A stretch of 64,000 nt of DNA from Neobacillus soli NBRC 102451 (GTDB taxonomy: Bacteria > Bacillota > Bacilli > Bacillales > Cytobacillaceae): positions 18,334-82,333 of the forward strand of contig NZ_BCVI01000051.1 in assembly GCF_001591665.1 (NCBI RefSeq), given 5' to 3'. The notes beneath the pieces were generated by a model. The model searched no databases. It had not been told where the DNA came from and was given only the letters and a program-made list of their open reading frames with translations. This document shows positions 1-8,682 of this stretch, piece by piece. Position 1 is the first letter of the stretch. Each line of letters starts with the position of its first letter. Both the position numbers and the translations under genes were made by a program.

Positions 1-428
1 ACAGGAATATTTCCTTGAGAGATGATTCCATCAAGAACCTTGTGATTGACTCCCGTTACTTCTCCAACAAAGCCTAAAGTCTTAGCATTTTGGGTAGGTA
101 TTGCTTGGAGTAAACTACCATCAACCCCACTAACTCCAATAGCATTGCCGCCAACTTCGATTATATTTCGTACGACCTGTTTGTTGACCGATCCACTTAA
201 TACCATCTCTACTACATCTAAAACCTGATGATCAGTAACTCTGAGACCATTCACAAAGTTGGTTTCAACATTTAAGCTTTTCAGTAATTGGGTTATAAGT
301 GGGCCGCCTCCATGTACGATAATCGGTGTCCACTCTCCAGCTTCATACATCTTAACAACATCTTCATAAAATGACCTTGGCAGATTATCTAACACACTTC
401 CGCCACACTTAATGACTAAATATTTCAT
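1..428 (-). CDS. argB: Acetylglutamate kinase ArgB (C-terminus beyond window edge)
   Basis: ArgB phosphorylates N-acetylglutamate with ATP, the second step of arginine synthesis in the cytoplasm. The visible 142 or so residues begin at the ATG ending at 428 and carry the amino-acid kinase N-terminal lysine/glycine motif (VIKCGGS) and the IIVHGGGP substrate loop, then a continuous kinase fold up to the window edge. The family is usually about 255 residues, so roughly the last 45 percent lies outside. An AAGGGGGAA ribosome binding site lies in the 13-base gap after argJ, so it is translated as the third gene of argC-argJ-argB. Family assignment is secure; completeness of the gene cannot be judged. 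Confidence 0.95.
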   Translation of the reverse strand, partial: MKYLVIKCGGSVLDNLPRSFYEDVVKMYEAGEWTPIIVHGGGPLITQLLKSLNVETNFVNGLRVTDHQVLDVVEMVLSGSVNKQVVRNIIEVGGNAIGVSGVDGSLLQAIPTQNAKTLGFVGEVTGVNHKVLDGIISQGNIP

Positions 429-441
429 CTTCAGTTCCCCC

Positions 442-1671
442 TTAAGTGCGGTAGGATGCGTTGATTTTCACATAATCATATGTTAGGTCGCATCCCCAGG
501 CAGTTGCGCTGTGGTTACCTTGATTCAATTCAACAACAATTTTGACATTTTCTTGTTCTAGGTAGCTTTTTACTTCTTCTTCCACGATTGGGCAAGGCAA
601 TCCGTTTTCGAATACAGGATACTGTCCAAGTGAAACCTTAATGCCCTTCGGTTCAACAGGGACTCCACTATAACCAATCGCTGTCACGATTCTTCCCCAG
701 TTTGGATCCGTTCCATAGATAGCTGTTTTTACAAGATTAGAAGAAATAATCGATTTTCCAACTGCTCTAGCGGCATCAATATTAAAAGCCCCGTCAACTT
801 GCACTTCAATTAGCTTTGTGGCTCCTTCTCCGTCGCGCGCAATTTTTTTAGCGAGTGATTCACAAACAATTTGTAATCCTTGTTTGAAAATGCCCCATTC
901 CGGATGGTCCTTAGTTAGTTGAATATTTTCCGCTAAGCCGTTCGCCATTACCAATACCATATCGTTTGTACTGGTATCACCGTCTACTGTAATCATATTA
1001 AATGTGGTATTTGTTACCTCTCTTAATGCATTTAGAAGATCCTCGTGGGCAACATTTGCATCCGTTGTAACGAAACCTAGCATTGTCGCCATGTTTGGGT
1101 GGATCATTCCTGATCCTTTGGATGTTCCGCCGATGCTAACCATTTTTCCATCTAATTTGAATTGGACTGCTATTTGTTTTGTGCAAGTATCGGTAGTTAA
1201 AATTGCTTGTTTAAAATTTTCTTCATCTGCATTTTCTTTTTTAAGAATTTGTTTAATTCCCATTTTGATTTTATCCATTGGCAACGGTTCGCCAATTACC
1301 CCTGTGGAGGTGACGGCAACTAGGTGCTCTTGGATCCCCAATTCGGAAGCAAAATCTGATTGCATTTCAAATGCGTCCATTAACCCCTGTTCGCCTGTGC
1401 AGGCATTGGCATTACCCGAATTTACGAGAATTGCTTGGATCTTATTTTCTTTAGAAATGCTTTCTTGTGTAACAAGAAGCGGAGCTGCTTGAAAAATATT
1501 TGTTGTATATACACCTGCTACTGTAGCAGGAACCTCAGAAACGATATAACCCAAATCTAGTCTTTTTCTTTTTACCCCGCAATGTATGCCACCTGCACTA
1601 AACCCTTTCGGCAGGGTTACACTTTCTGTTTCAAGAATAACAATCTCACTGCTTAATATTACCTGTGCCAA
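442..1671 (-). CDS. argJ: Bifunctional ornithine acetyltransferase / N-acetylglutamate synthase ArgJ
   Basis: ArgJ moves the acetyl group from N-acetylornithine to glutamate and, in bifunctional forms, also uses acetyl-CoA to make N-acetylglutamate, closing the cyclic arginine pathway. At 409 residues it has the normal length. The self-cleavage and catalytic threonine is visible in MATMLGFV (Thr196), with the KGSGMIHPNM stretch before it. The start is TTG, 8-9 bases after an AAGGGGGAA ribosome binding site. It lies 51 bases after argC and 13 bases before argB. Whether it is mono- or bifunctional cannot be read from sequence; the absence of a visible argA-type gene here is not informative in a window. 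Confidence 0.96.
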   Translation of the reverse strand: MAQVILSSEIVILETESVTLPKGFSAGGIHCGVKRKRLDLGYIVSEVPATVAGVYTTNIFQAAPLLVTQESISKENKIQAILVNSGNANACTGEQGLMDAFEMQSDFASELGIQEHLVAVTSTGVIGEPLPMDKIKMGIKQILKKENADEENFKQAILTTDTCTKQIAVQFKLDGKMVSIGGTSKGSGMIHPNMATMLGFVTTDANVAHEDLLNALREVTNTTFNMITVDGDTSTNDMVLVMANGLAENIQLTKDHPEWGIFKQGLQIVCESLAKKIARDGEGATKLIEVQVDGAFNIDAARAVGKSIISSNLVKTAIYGTDPNWGRIVTAIGYSGVPVEPKGIKVSLGQYPVFENGLPCPIVEEEVKSYLEQENVKIVVELNQGNHSATAWGCDLTYDYVKINASYRT

Positions 1672-1722
1672 TTAAAATTCCCCCTTATAACTAGGTAACT
1701 GCTAAGATATTAATCTTCCGTT

Positions 1723-2760
1723 TTATGGATACAATGGTATATCTGTGAGCCCGGTTCTCTCATCCCAACCGTTCATTAAATTAACATTCTGGATTGCCTG
1801 CCCCGCTGCTCCTTTTACTAAATTGTCAATCACTGAAATGATAGTAAGGCGGTTTGTTCTTGGGTCAACATGTAAACCGATATCGCAATAATTTGAACCC
1901 AGGACCTCTTTGGTTGAAGGCACATTCCCCGCTGCCCTTATTCTAACGAAAGGCTGGTTTTCGTAAAATTGATTATATAATTCAACTACTTCACTAGTTG
2001 AAATATTTCCTTTTAAGTTAACGTATATGGTACACATAATCCCTCTAGTCATTGGGACTAGATGGGTAGTAAAGGTAATCGTGATTGGGTTTCCACTTTC
2101 ATCTTGTAAAACTTGCTCAATTTCTGGGATATGCTGATGTGCACCTAGTTTATAAGCTTTTAAGTTTTCATTTATTTCCGCATAATGGGTTGTTACTGAA
2201 AGGCCTCTTCCCGCACCTGATACCCCTGATTTCGCATCAATTATTATCGACTTTTCTTCTGCCCATTCTGTTTTTATTATCGGAATAAGACCTAGTGTCG
2301 TCGCAGTCGGATAGCAGCCCGGGTTGGCTATTAGATTGGAAGTTTTAATTTTTTCTGTATAGATTTCACATAATCCGTAGGTTGCTTGTTTTAGGTAGTC
2401 CTCGGTGGCTGGTGAATGTTTATACCATGATTCATATTCCTCGGGCGATCTTAATCGAAAATCCCCAGATAAATCTATACATTTAATCCCCTTTTCCAAG
2501 AGCGGTGGAACAAGTTTACTGCTCACTCCGGAAGGTGTAGCTAAAAATACAATATCGGTTTCGTCACATAATCTAATTGGATCAAATGTTTCAAGAGGTT
2601 GATCCACGATGTTAGATAGGTGCGGATAAATATCACTAAAACTAGACCCAGCTTGGGAGTTAGAAACAACAGAACCAATCTCCAAATGCGGGTGCTTATT
2701 AATTAACCTAACTAATTCAATTGAGCCGTAGCCGGTTCCACCGATAATCGCAGCTTTCAT
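1723..2760 (-). CDS. argC: N-acetyl-gamma-glutamyl-phosphate reductase ArgC
   Basis: ArgC reduces N-acetylglutamyl phosphate with NADPH to the semialdehyde, the third step of arginine synthesis. The N-terminal Rossmann signature (AAIIGGTGYGSIELVRL) and the catalytic cysteine motif NPGCYPT are present, and the 345-residue length is normal. The frame is open to an ATG at 2775, but I place the start at the ATG ending at 2760: a GGAG-rich stretch lies directly before it and translation then begins with the nucleotide-binding strand, as in the family. It is the first gene of argCJB, about 27 bases from the predicted transcription start. Confidence 0.96.
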   Translation of the reverse strand: MKAAIIGGTGYGSIELVRLINKHPHLEIGSVVSNSQAGSSFSDIYPHLSNIVDQPLETFDPIRLCDETDIVFLATPSGVSSKLVPPLLEKGIKCIDLSGDFRLRSPEEYESWYKHSPATEDYLKQATYGLCEIYTEKIKTSNLIANPGCYPTATTLGLIPIIKTEWAEEKSIIIDAKSGVSGAGRGLSVTTHYAEINENLKAYKLGAHQHIPEIEQVLQDESGNPITITFTTHLVPMTRGIMCTIYVNLKGNISTSEVVELYNQFYENQPFVRIRAAGNVPSTKEVLGSNYCDIGLHVDPRTNRLTIISVIDNLVKGAAGQAIQNVNLMNGWDERTGLTDIPLYP

Positions 2761-2787
2761 TTCTCCAACTCCCATGTTGCTTTATAA

Positions 2788-2821
2788 TGAATTATTATAC
2801 ATAAACATATATAATTATTCA
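2788..2821 (-). promoter_or_regulatory. Tandem ARG-box-like operators over the argC promoter
   Basis: Two 14-base sites match the ArgR/AhrC half-site pattern TGAATWWWWATTCA. The site at 2788-2801 (TGTATAATAATTCA on the minus strand) has one mismatch; the site at 2808-2821 (TGAATAATTATATA) has two. Their centres are 20 bases apart, about two helical turns, one covering the -10 and the other the -35. This is the geometry expected for arginine-dependent repression by a hexameric ArgR/AhrC. Confidence 0.7.
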
Positions 2822-2822
2822 A
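2794..2822 (-). promoter_or_regulatory. argCJB sigma-A promoter
   Basis: On the minus strand TTGAAT (2817-2822) and a perfect TATAAT (2794-2799) are separated by 17 bases, predicting a start near 2787 and a short leader to argC. The elements are read directly; promoter activity is inferred. Confidence 0.75.
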
Positions 2823-2874
2823 CATTAAAATAGCCTAATTTTCTGTTTTAATTGAAAATTTTCAGTTTAAATTT

Positions 2875-2888
2875 TGATAGCGCTTACA
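2875..2888. promoter_or_regulatory. Possible cre (CcpA) site
   Basis: TGATAGCGCTTACA differs from the cre consensus TGWAANCGNTNWCA at one position. It lies about 55 bases upstream of the argC promoter -35. CcpA binding is an inference from the motif alone. Confidence 0.35.
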
Positions 2889-2924
2889 AAGTATTACTTA
2901 GAATTATTCAATTTTTATGCATTA

Positions 2925-2955
2925 AAATAAAAAAGCTCCTGCTTAAGCAAGAACT
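2925..2955 (-). terminator. Intrinsic terminator of the ABC/two-component operon
   Basis: On the minus strand a hairpin (2934-2955, core TTGCTTAAGCAGG) is followed by a U-rich tract (2925-2933). It lies 14 bases beyond the response regulator stop, ending the five-gene operon before the argC promoter. Confidence 0.75.
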
Positions 2956-2969
2956 TTGATTTGTTACTA

Positions 2970-3599
2970 TTAAAAATTCTTCAAATAAAAAATAGCCAGC
3001 TGCGTACGATCCCGTAATTTTAATTTTTCAAGGAGTCCTGTTGTATAATTTCGGATTGTTCCTTCACTTAAATAAATCCGCTCTGCGATTTCTTTATTAG
3101 ATAAGCCTTCAGCAATCAGCTCAAGTATCTCCAATTCCCGGGGAGATAAATCAAGTTTCATTGGCGGTCTCTTTTCATCTTTAAGCATCGATGAAAGCGC
3201 ACTGGCTACTTCTTTTTCAAAAACGAAATTCCCCTTTCCAACAGCCCTCAGACTTTCGATGATGCTATCTGATGGTTGATTTTTCAAAATATATCCTTCA
3301 GCACCGCTTTTAATCGCCTCTTTTATATAAGCGTCGTCCTTGAAGGTCGTTAAGATTACTACTTTAATAGTGTTAAAGTGTTTCTTTATCAATTTAGTCC
3401 CTAAAACACCATCCATCACGGGCATTCGGATATCCATTAGGACTAGGTCTGGCCGTTTCTTTTGACACATTTCAAATGCTTCCTGGCCATTGCCTGCTGT
3501 ACCCGTAACCTCAAAATCATTTTCGAGCTCAATCAGAATCTTCAATCCATCACGAATTAATGCATCATCATCAACGATTAGAACCTTCAAATATCCCAC
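2970..3599 (-). CDS. NarL/LuxR-family response regulator (LnrK-like)
   Basis: Cytoplasmic DNA-binding response regulator, 209 residues as annotated. The receiver domain (about 4-120) has the acidic pocket VDDD and the phospho-accepting Asp56 in LVLMDIRMP; a LuxR-type helix-turn-helix occupies about 145-200 (LSPRELEILELIAEGLSNKE). The longest frame begins with GTG at 3599, inside the kinase gene. A TTG ending at 3590 is better spaced from the GAGGGGAG ribosome binding site and gives the usual receiver start LKVLIVDDD, so the true gene may be 2970-3590. It overlaps the kinase gene, implying translational coupling. It probably activates the upstream ABC transporter operon through the palindrome at 7955-7966. 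Confidence 0.9.
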   Translation of the reverse strand: MGYLKVLIVDDDALIRDGLKILIELENDFEVTGTAGNGQEAFEMCQKKRPDLVLMDIRMPVMDGVLGTKLIKKHFNTIKVVILTTFKDDAYIKEAIKSGAEGYILKNQPSDSIIESLRAVGKGNFVFEKEVASALSSMLKDEKRPPMKLDLSPRELEILELIAEGLSNKEIAERIYLSEGTIRNYTTGLLEKLKLRDRTQLAIFYLKNF

Positions 3600-4665
3600 T
3601 CCCCTCTTTCGGAATTAGGCAAACAATTAAAAAACCGTCATTGGCTGAGATCGAAAGACTGCCGCCAACATTCCGTACTCTTTCCTTCATTCCGCTTAAT
3701 CCAAGTCCCTCTGACATTGTTTGACAACCAACCCCATTATCCTTTATATACATCCTCGTATATTGCTCAGTTGCTTCAATTTTTATATCCATTTTTGTTG
3801 CTTGTGAATATCGTGAAGCATTAGTTAATGCCTCTTTTAAATTCGCACTCATTAATTCCAGATGACTCGGCAGAATAGAATTGAAATCACCACTCATTTT
3901 TAGCTCAACTGGGCAAAAGCCGAAATGGTCGATAATGTTATTAATGTATTCTATGCCTATGGTTTGTTTTGGCTTGATATTATGTACTGTATTACGAAGT
4001 AACTCGATTGATTTTGCCAAGCCCTCAACCGACGTTTGGACCATCTCCATTGACTTTTCTTGATTCCTTGAATGAAGCTTGTAGGCCGCTTGAAGCTGGA
4101 ATAAGATCCCGGCAATACTGTGCCCAATACTATCATGGATCTCCTGAGCAATCCGATTCCGCTCCCTTACTTCTGCAATATTAGCAACTTCCTTTGACGA
4201 ATGGAGCAGCTTTGCCTTTGTATCTTCAAGTTCATACCGTAAACGCCGCTCATTATCTACTGTTTGTTTAAAGCGGTCTTGCTCTTCTTTCCCCTTATGA
4301 ATAACATAAGCTAGTAAACTGCACAAAAGAACGATAAGAAGGTTTGTAAGGAGCAATTCATTCAATCTTAGTAAATAGAACATGCAAGCAACAGCTACAC
4401 CAAACCAAGCGTACTTTCTTTTTATAATAAAGTCGTAACTGCAAAGAGCAAACAGAATCGAAAAACGGAAATCCATCGTAACGGCTGCACATGTTAACAG
4501 CAGCGTTACGATGGTTAGATACAAAGAATCAACGTATCTTTCTTTAAAAATATTTACGGCAATAATCACCAAGAGGAGAAGAAATGATTGGTAAGCTATA
4601 TCATGATTCATTATCAGTTCCAAAATTAGGTATAGAATAATCGCTGCTTTTACAATAAAGTTCAT
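3571..4665 (-). CDS. Membrane sensor histidine kinase, HisKA_3 / NarX-DesK type (LnrJ-like)
   Basis: 364 residues. The first 125 or so form about five hydrophobic segments with little extracellular loop, typical of intramembrane-sensing kinases. A short coiled coil follows, then the HisKA_3 dimerisation and phospho-acceptor box RERNRIAQEIHDSIGHS with His177. The C-terminal HATPase domain shows the N box (NLKEALTNASRYS) and G boxes (DNGVGC, GLGLSGMKERV). It partners the overlapping response regulator. Kinases of this type next to two ABC-2 permeases usually sense membrane-active antibiotics, as LnrJ of Bacillus subtilis does for linearmycins. The actual ligand is unknown. Confidence 0.9.
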   Translation of the reverse strand: MNFIVKAAIILYLILELIMNHDIAYQSFLLLLVIIAVNIFKERYVDSLYLTIVTLLLTCAAVTMDFRFSILFALCSYDFIIKRKYAWFGVAVACMFYLLRLNELLLTNLLIVLLCSLLAYVIHKGKEEQDRFKQTVDNERRLRYELEDTKAKLLHSSKEVANIAEVRERNRIAQEIHDSIGHSIAGILFQLQAAYKLHSRNQEKSMEMVQTSVEGLAKSIELLRNTVHNIKPKQTIGIEYINNIIDHFGFCPVELKMSGDFNSILPSHLELMSANLKEALTNASRYSQATKMDIKIEATEQYTRMYIKDNGVGCQTMSEGLGLSGMKERVRNVGGSLSISANDGFLIVCLIPKEGSGIFEGSNR

Positions 4666-4702
4666 GTCATCCCCTGCCAGTAAGCTTTTCCTTCATTATA
4701 CT

Positions 4703-5800
4703 TTATTTAGCAATATCCGCCTTTCTAAATGTTCCTAACAGGAAGAAAATAATCGCAAATAAGATTAATATTAACAGTTCTTTTCCAAGTGAAAATAACG
4801 ACTGTCCCTGCAATAGTTTTTCTATTCCTGTAATCACCCATGAAACTGGTGTGAAGTTGCTTAAAGTCTTAATGATATCTGGAGCAAATTCGAGTGGGAA
4901 GTAGGCCCCGCCAAGCATTGCGAGCGGTGCAACCAAACATATACCGATTAAGCACGCTTGAATAATGTTTTTGGAAATCGAGCTGATTGCCACTCCGAAT
5001 GCTACAGTTACTAATGAAAAAAGGAGCAACAAGACAAAGATGGAAAATCCAGCACTACCGAGGTACAGTTTGTAAACATATTTTATAATCAGCAAAACAA
5101 AAGTTATTTGGATGAAGGAAACAAAGAGAAAACTGCCTGTAATCTGGAGCATATAGGTCCTTATTTTTACAGGTGCTGTTAGGGTGCGATAGAGAGTATG
5201 GTTATTCTTATTAAAAATAATGAACAAACCGACAATTAAGGAAGTATATAACATCGATATAATCAGATATCCTAGCACAGATTTCGTTCTTTCGGCACCT
5301 TCATTAACTGCTAACTTATGCACCAATTGAATAGCGCCAAGCTGGTCATAGTTTGTGAATTCTGTGTAGAAGGAATCGGGATTATGCTGTACTTTTTCCG
5401 CAACCATTTTGGCATGATTAAGCCATTGCTCTAAGAATGCACTTACCGGCTTAGAAAAGTTAGATTCTTTGACGGAGTAACTTGTAATTCCCTCATCTTT
5501 CCCATGAATAAGCCCATCTGTAAACCCCTTTTCAATCACAACAACATAATCAACTTTTAGTGTTTTGAGATCGTCATTTATTTTTCCCTCTTTTATATTT
5601 CGAATTTCAGCTTTTGTTTTTAGATTCCGGACTAAATCAGCTGTAAATTTCGTGTGATCCTTATCAATAATCGCTACTTTTACAGCAGGCTCCTGACCAA
5701 TAAACCCCAACGTCATAAAGGCAAGGGGAAAGAGCAGGATAAAGAAGATCTGAACTTTATTGCGAAAAATTCGTTTTAAGGTATTGATAAAAATAGTCAA
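4703..5800 (-). CDS. ABC-2 type permease (LnrN-like)
   Basis: 365 residues with the ABC-2 exporter architecture: one N-terminal transmembrane helix (about 15-33), an extracellular domain (about 34-175) and five C-terminal helices (about 178-355). It pairs with the next upstream permease, whose stop it overlaps by four bases (ATGA), and with the ATPase at 6937. By order and kind this matches LnrM/LnrN of the linearmycin resistance exporter, although the two-component genes sit last here rather than first. Substrate specificity is not readable; a membrane-active lipid or peptide toxin is the best guess. Confidence 0.85.
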   Translation of the reverse strand: MTIFINTLKRIFRNKVQIFFILLFPLAFMTLGFIGQEPAVKVAIIDKDHTKFTADLVRNLKTKAEIRNIKEGKINDDLKTLKVDYVVVIEKGFTDGLIHGKDEGITSYSVKESNFSKPVSAFLEQWLNHAKMVAEKVQHNPDSFYTEFTNYDQLGAIQLVHKLAVNEGAERTKSVLGYLIISMLYTSLIVGLFIIFNKNNHTLYRTLTAPVKIRTYMLQITGSFLFVSFIQITFVLLIIKYVYKLYLGSAGFSIFVLLLLFSLVTVAFGVAISSISKNIIQACLIGICLVAPLAMLGGAYFPLEFAPDIIKTLSNFTPVSWVITGIEKLLQGQSLFSLGKELLILILFAIIFFLLGTFRKADIAK

Positions 5801-6924
5801 ATAACTCTCCTCCTTCCAGTAATAAAAGTAAACGCCACAACAATAATCGTATATAACACTAATCCTAGAATATTCGATTGAGTGAAGGTACCTTCATAAA
5901 TATTTGTGAATAAAGCCTTTTGCGCATAGGTGTTGGGTGAAAGGTAGCTTAGCATTTCAATGACTTTTCCTTCCATTCGTGAAAATCCACCGGATACTAA
6001 TGTTAGAACGGTTCCAATTATAAAAATGCTTAGTGATGATGCCATTGTGCTTTTTGACAAGTAAGCGAGAATCATACCAAATGCGACAGCAATTGCTGAA
6101 AACAAGAATAGTACTAGTAGGATGAGCCATAAGCTGCCATCCCAATTGGCTTTATAGATGAATTTTGAAACGAGGAAAATCAATAAGGAAATGCCGTATA
6201 ATGTCATCGTACTTCCTATTAATTTACCAAGAATCACTTTACTTGGTTGAATAGGAGCGGCTGCTAAACGCAGATTCGTATGGTTCCCCATATCCTTTGT
6301 AATCGCAAATACTCCAAAAATGGCTCCGAACAACAGGGATTGAAATAAGGCTGTTAGTGAATAGTAATCAATTCCACGTGGTATTTTTCCTTCCGTCACT
6401 ATTTTCACTTCTTTAATAATGGATGAGGTTGATTTTTGCTGCATCTTCTTCCCATCAACCTTAATGAGGGTATTTCCAATATTAAAGGTACGGACAAAGC
6501 TTTCCAAAACTGGCTGAACGTAAGAGGTTTTCTCCTTGCTGTAAAAGTTAATTTTTACCTGTTCTCCATTTTTAAAGCTGTTTGACATTCCTTTTTCAAG
6601 ATAAACCAAGCCTTTCAACTTTCCGGACTTGACTTGATCCATCCCGCTTTCAAGCGTTTTAACCTTCTTCACTTCTAAAACAGATTTTGTTTTTTTGGCA
6701 GTAAAAAATTCATTTAGGGAACTGTCTAGTAACCCCTCATCTTGACTAAAATAACCAACATTCATTGGATCAATTTTCTTTGGTGTATAGGCACTATCTA
6801 GTGCCTTTCCAAGAATAAGCATCATTAGGATTGGCAGTAAAATAAACGCAACCATTGCTTTTACATCTCTCACGTTACGAATGAATGTATAATAAGCAAT
6901 CATTAATATTTTCATATCATTCAC
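5797..6924 (-). CDS. ABC-2 type permease (LnrM-like)
   Basis: 375 residues with the same layout as its downstream partner: a first helix at about 20-40, a soluble extracellular domain to about residue 180, then helices from about 185 to 372 ending in a basic tail (TGRRRVI). It starts 12 bases after the ATPase stop and overlaps the next permease by four bases, so the two half-transporters are probably made in equal amounts and assemble as a heterodimer with two copies of the ATPase. Confidence 0.85.
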   Translation of the reverse strand: MNDMKILMIAYYTFIRNVRDVKAMVAFILLPILMMLILGKALDSAYTPKKIDPMNVGYFSQDEGLLDSSLNEFFTAKKTKSVLEVKKVKTLESGMDQVKSGKLKGLVYLEKGMSNSFKNGEQVKINFYSKEKTSYVQPVLESFVRTFNIGNTLIKVDGKKMQQKSTSSIIKEVKIVTEGKIPRGIDYYSLTALFQSLLFGAIFGVFAITKDMGNHTNLRLAAAPIQPSKVILGKLIGSTMTLYGISLLIFLVSKFIYKANWDGSLWLILLVLFLFSAIAVAFGMILAYLSKSTMASSLSIFIIGTVLTLVSGGFSRMEGKVIEMLSYLSPNTYAQKALFTNIYEGTFTQSNILGLVLYTIIVVAFTFITGRRRVI

Positions 6925-6936
6925 CTCTTCTCTCTA

Positions 6937-7869
6937 TTAATCTCGTAGTGATCTTCCCGTAAGTGTCAGGAACACGGCTTCTAAACTTGGTTTTTCCACA
7001 TTCAAGGATAGAATTTCTATACCTGCTTCGGCCAGGAGATTGATTACACGACTTACGTTATGTTCCCCTTTTTTTCCGACCACTTCTAAGCTATTCCCTT
7101 TGATGATGCATTCACGAATACTCGGAATTGATTTAATCTGCTCAACGAGTGAGTAGTTTACAGAAGATATTTCTATAACCAATTTTTCCTCGGTGGAAAC
7201 CAGTGCAGTAAGCTCTTCCTTCGTCCCTTGTGCAATAACCCTGCCATGATCCACAATAGCAACCCTTGTACAGATTTCTTCAACCTCTTCCATGTAATGG
7301 GAGGTATAGATAATCGTCGAACCCATTTTATTCAATTCTTTGATGGATTGTAAAATATGATTTCTTGATTGTGGATCGATTCCCACTGTGGGTTCATCCA
7401 TAATGATTAGCTTTGGGTGATGCAAGATGGCACAGGCAATATTTAATCTTCGTTTCATTCCGCCAGAGAATCCTTTTGGTCGGTCCCTCTGTCTATCGGT
7501 AAGCCCTGTAAACGAAAGGGCCTCAGCAATTCTTTCCTTCAAAAGGCTGCCTCTAAGTCCGTAAAGCCGGCCGAAGTAATCCAGATTTTCATAGGCCGTT
7601 AAATCTTCAAATAAGGCGATTTCTTGGGGAACGATTCCAAACTCCTGCTTGACTTCCATTTCATGCCGCTTGATCTCTTTTCCCAGAAACTTTACCTCCC
7701 CGCCATCATAAGGGGTAAGGCTCGAGATAATGCTGATTGTCGTTGTTTTTCCAGCGCCGTTTGGTCCCAGTAATCCAAAAATTTCACCTTCGTTAATGGC
7801 AAATGTTATATGATCTAATGCGAGGAAATCACCATATCGTTTAATTAGGTTGTTCACTTCAAGTAACAT
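6937..7869 (-). CDS. ABC transporter ATP-binding protein (LnrL-like)
   Basis: Cytoplasmic ATPase energising the two ABC-2 permeases. It shows Walker A GPNGAGKTT, a Q loop, the signature FSGGMKRRL, Walker B LIIMDEPTVGIDP and the switch histidine in YTSHYMEEVE, followed by the C-terminal extension typical of drug and antibiotic exporters. The frame is open 15 codons further (to 7914), but the ATG ending at 7869 follows GGGAG and starts MLLEVNNLIKRYG, as in the family; I use that start (310 residues). It is the first gene of the five-gene operon. Confidence 0.92.
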   Translation of the reverse strand: MLLEVNNLIKRYGDFLALDHITFAINEGEIFGLLGPNGAGKTTTISIISSLTPYDGGEVKFLGKEIKRHEMEVKQEFGIVPQEIALFEDLTAYENLDYFGRLYGLRGSLLKERIAEALSFTGLTDRQRDRPKGFSGGMKRRLNIACAILHHPKLIIMDEPTVGIDPQSRNHILQSIKELNKMGSTIIYTSHYMEEVEEICTRVAIVDHGRVIAQGTKEELTALVSTEEKLVIEISSVNYSLVEQIKSIPSIRECIIKGNSLEVVGKKGEHNVSRVINLLAEAGIEILSLNVEKPSLEAVFLTLTGRSLRD

Positions 7870-7925
7870 GCTCCCAACTCCCTTTTTCGTTTTTCTAATG
7901 TAATCATATTCCAAATCGAATTGGT

Positions 7926-7966
7926 CTTATAGTGACTGGAAGAATAAGTTCATGTGACATATGTCA
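7926..7966 (-). promoter_or_regulatory. Activator-type promoter with 12-bp palindrome upstream of the ABC operon
   Basis: A perfect palindrome TGACATATGTCA (7955-7966) sits directly beside a poor -35 region (CATGAA, 7949-7954); a -10-like TATAAG lies at 7926-7931 after a 17-base spacer. A good -10 with a bad -35 and an adjacent dyad is the usual layout for a response-regulator-activated promoter. The neighbouring regulator is the natural candidate. Confidence 0.5.
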
Positions 7967-8004
7967 TATTCGAGGATGAAAAGTGAATCCCAGATTGATG
8001 GCAT

Positions 8005-8031
8005 AAAAAAAACGGCCTAGGAAGGACCGTT
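8005..8031 (-). terminator. Terminator of the DUF4395 gene
   Basis: An AACGG/CCGTT hairpin (8011-8031) followed on the minus strand by eight U residues (8005-8012). Confidence 0.7.
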
Positions 8032-8121
8032 AAATTTTAATGAAAAGAAATGAATTGAATAAAAACCAAACTTCTTTATTTACAACATTTGCTGCCCGTA
8101 TAAGTCAGTAGTTATGAATGA

Positions 8122-8547
8122 TTATCGGTTCGCTCGTCTGTAGGCATATTGCTTCCATTGGTAATGAATAAAGCAGCCAACACAAAACCCAAGGATGGCG
8201 ACAAATGCTGCCACAGCAACAAGAATGGTAAATACATAGCCTATAGTGTTCCACCCAAGCAAAAAGCTAACAAACCCTATTCCGAGGCAGAGAACAGCAA
8301 TCTTTTGGTTAAATTGTTGCTGCCCCCAATCTTCAGGAATATAAGCCCCTGGCCCTTTCCTTAGGAATAGCTTTGAAAGCTGTATTATCGGATTGAATCC
8401 GAAAAAAAGCCCGATTAGCCCTGAAATAAACGGTACTAATAAAAACCACTCCAGACCGGACACCCATGTTAACAGCACACTAATCACAATAACCCATTGG
8501 TTTGTTCTTACAAGTGGACGAGGAATGGAATAAATTTTATCTGACAA
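8122..8547 (-). CDS. DUF4395 membrane protein
   Basis: A 141-residue membrane protein with four predicted helices (about 15-35, 36-52, 80-100, 103-128). The N-terminal IPRPLVRTNQW and the C-terminal GFCVGCFIHYQWKQ with paired cysteines fit the DUF4395 family, which has no settled function; the CxxC-like pair suggests a possible redox or thiol link, which is speculation. The start is TTG after AAAGGTGGGG. It is a single-gene unit with its own terminator. Confidence 0.7.
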   Translation of the reverse strand: MSDKIYSIPRPLVRTNQWVIVISVLLTWVSGLEWFLLVPFISGLIGLFFGFNPIIQLSKLFLRKGPGAYIPEDWGQQQFNQKIAVLCLGIGFVSFLLGWNTIGYVFTILVAVAAFVAILGFCVGCFIHYQWKQYAYRRANR

Positions 8548-8645
8548 TCAAATCCCCACCTTTCTTATTGGAATTATATGCTTAGAGCTAGTTTAACTTG
8601 ATTAAATCCTCTTGTATAGGAAATGATTTTTGAAAAGGGTTTTTA

Positions 8646-8668
8646 CAAAAAAAACACTCAGATGAGTG
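8646..8668 (-). terminator. Terminator of aroK-aroD
   Basis: CACTC AGAT GAGTG hairpin (8655-8668) followed on the minus strand by a run of nine U (8646-8654), immediately after aroD. Confidence 0.8.
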
Positions 8669-8682
8669 CTTTGCCATTTTAT

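Noticed and set aside
1004..1492. 162-codon plus-strand frame opposite argJ
   Set aside because: It is a shadow of argJ, whose catalytic motifs are clear.
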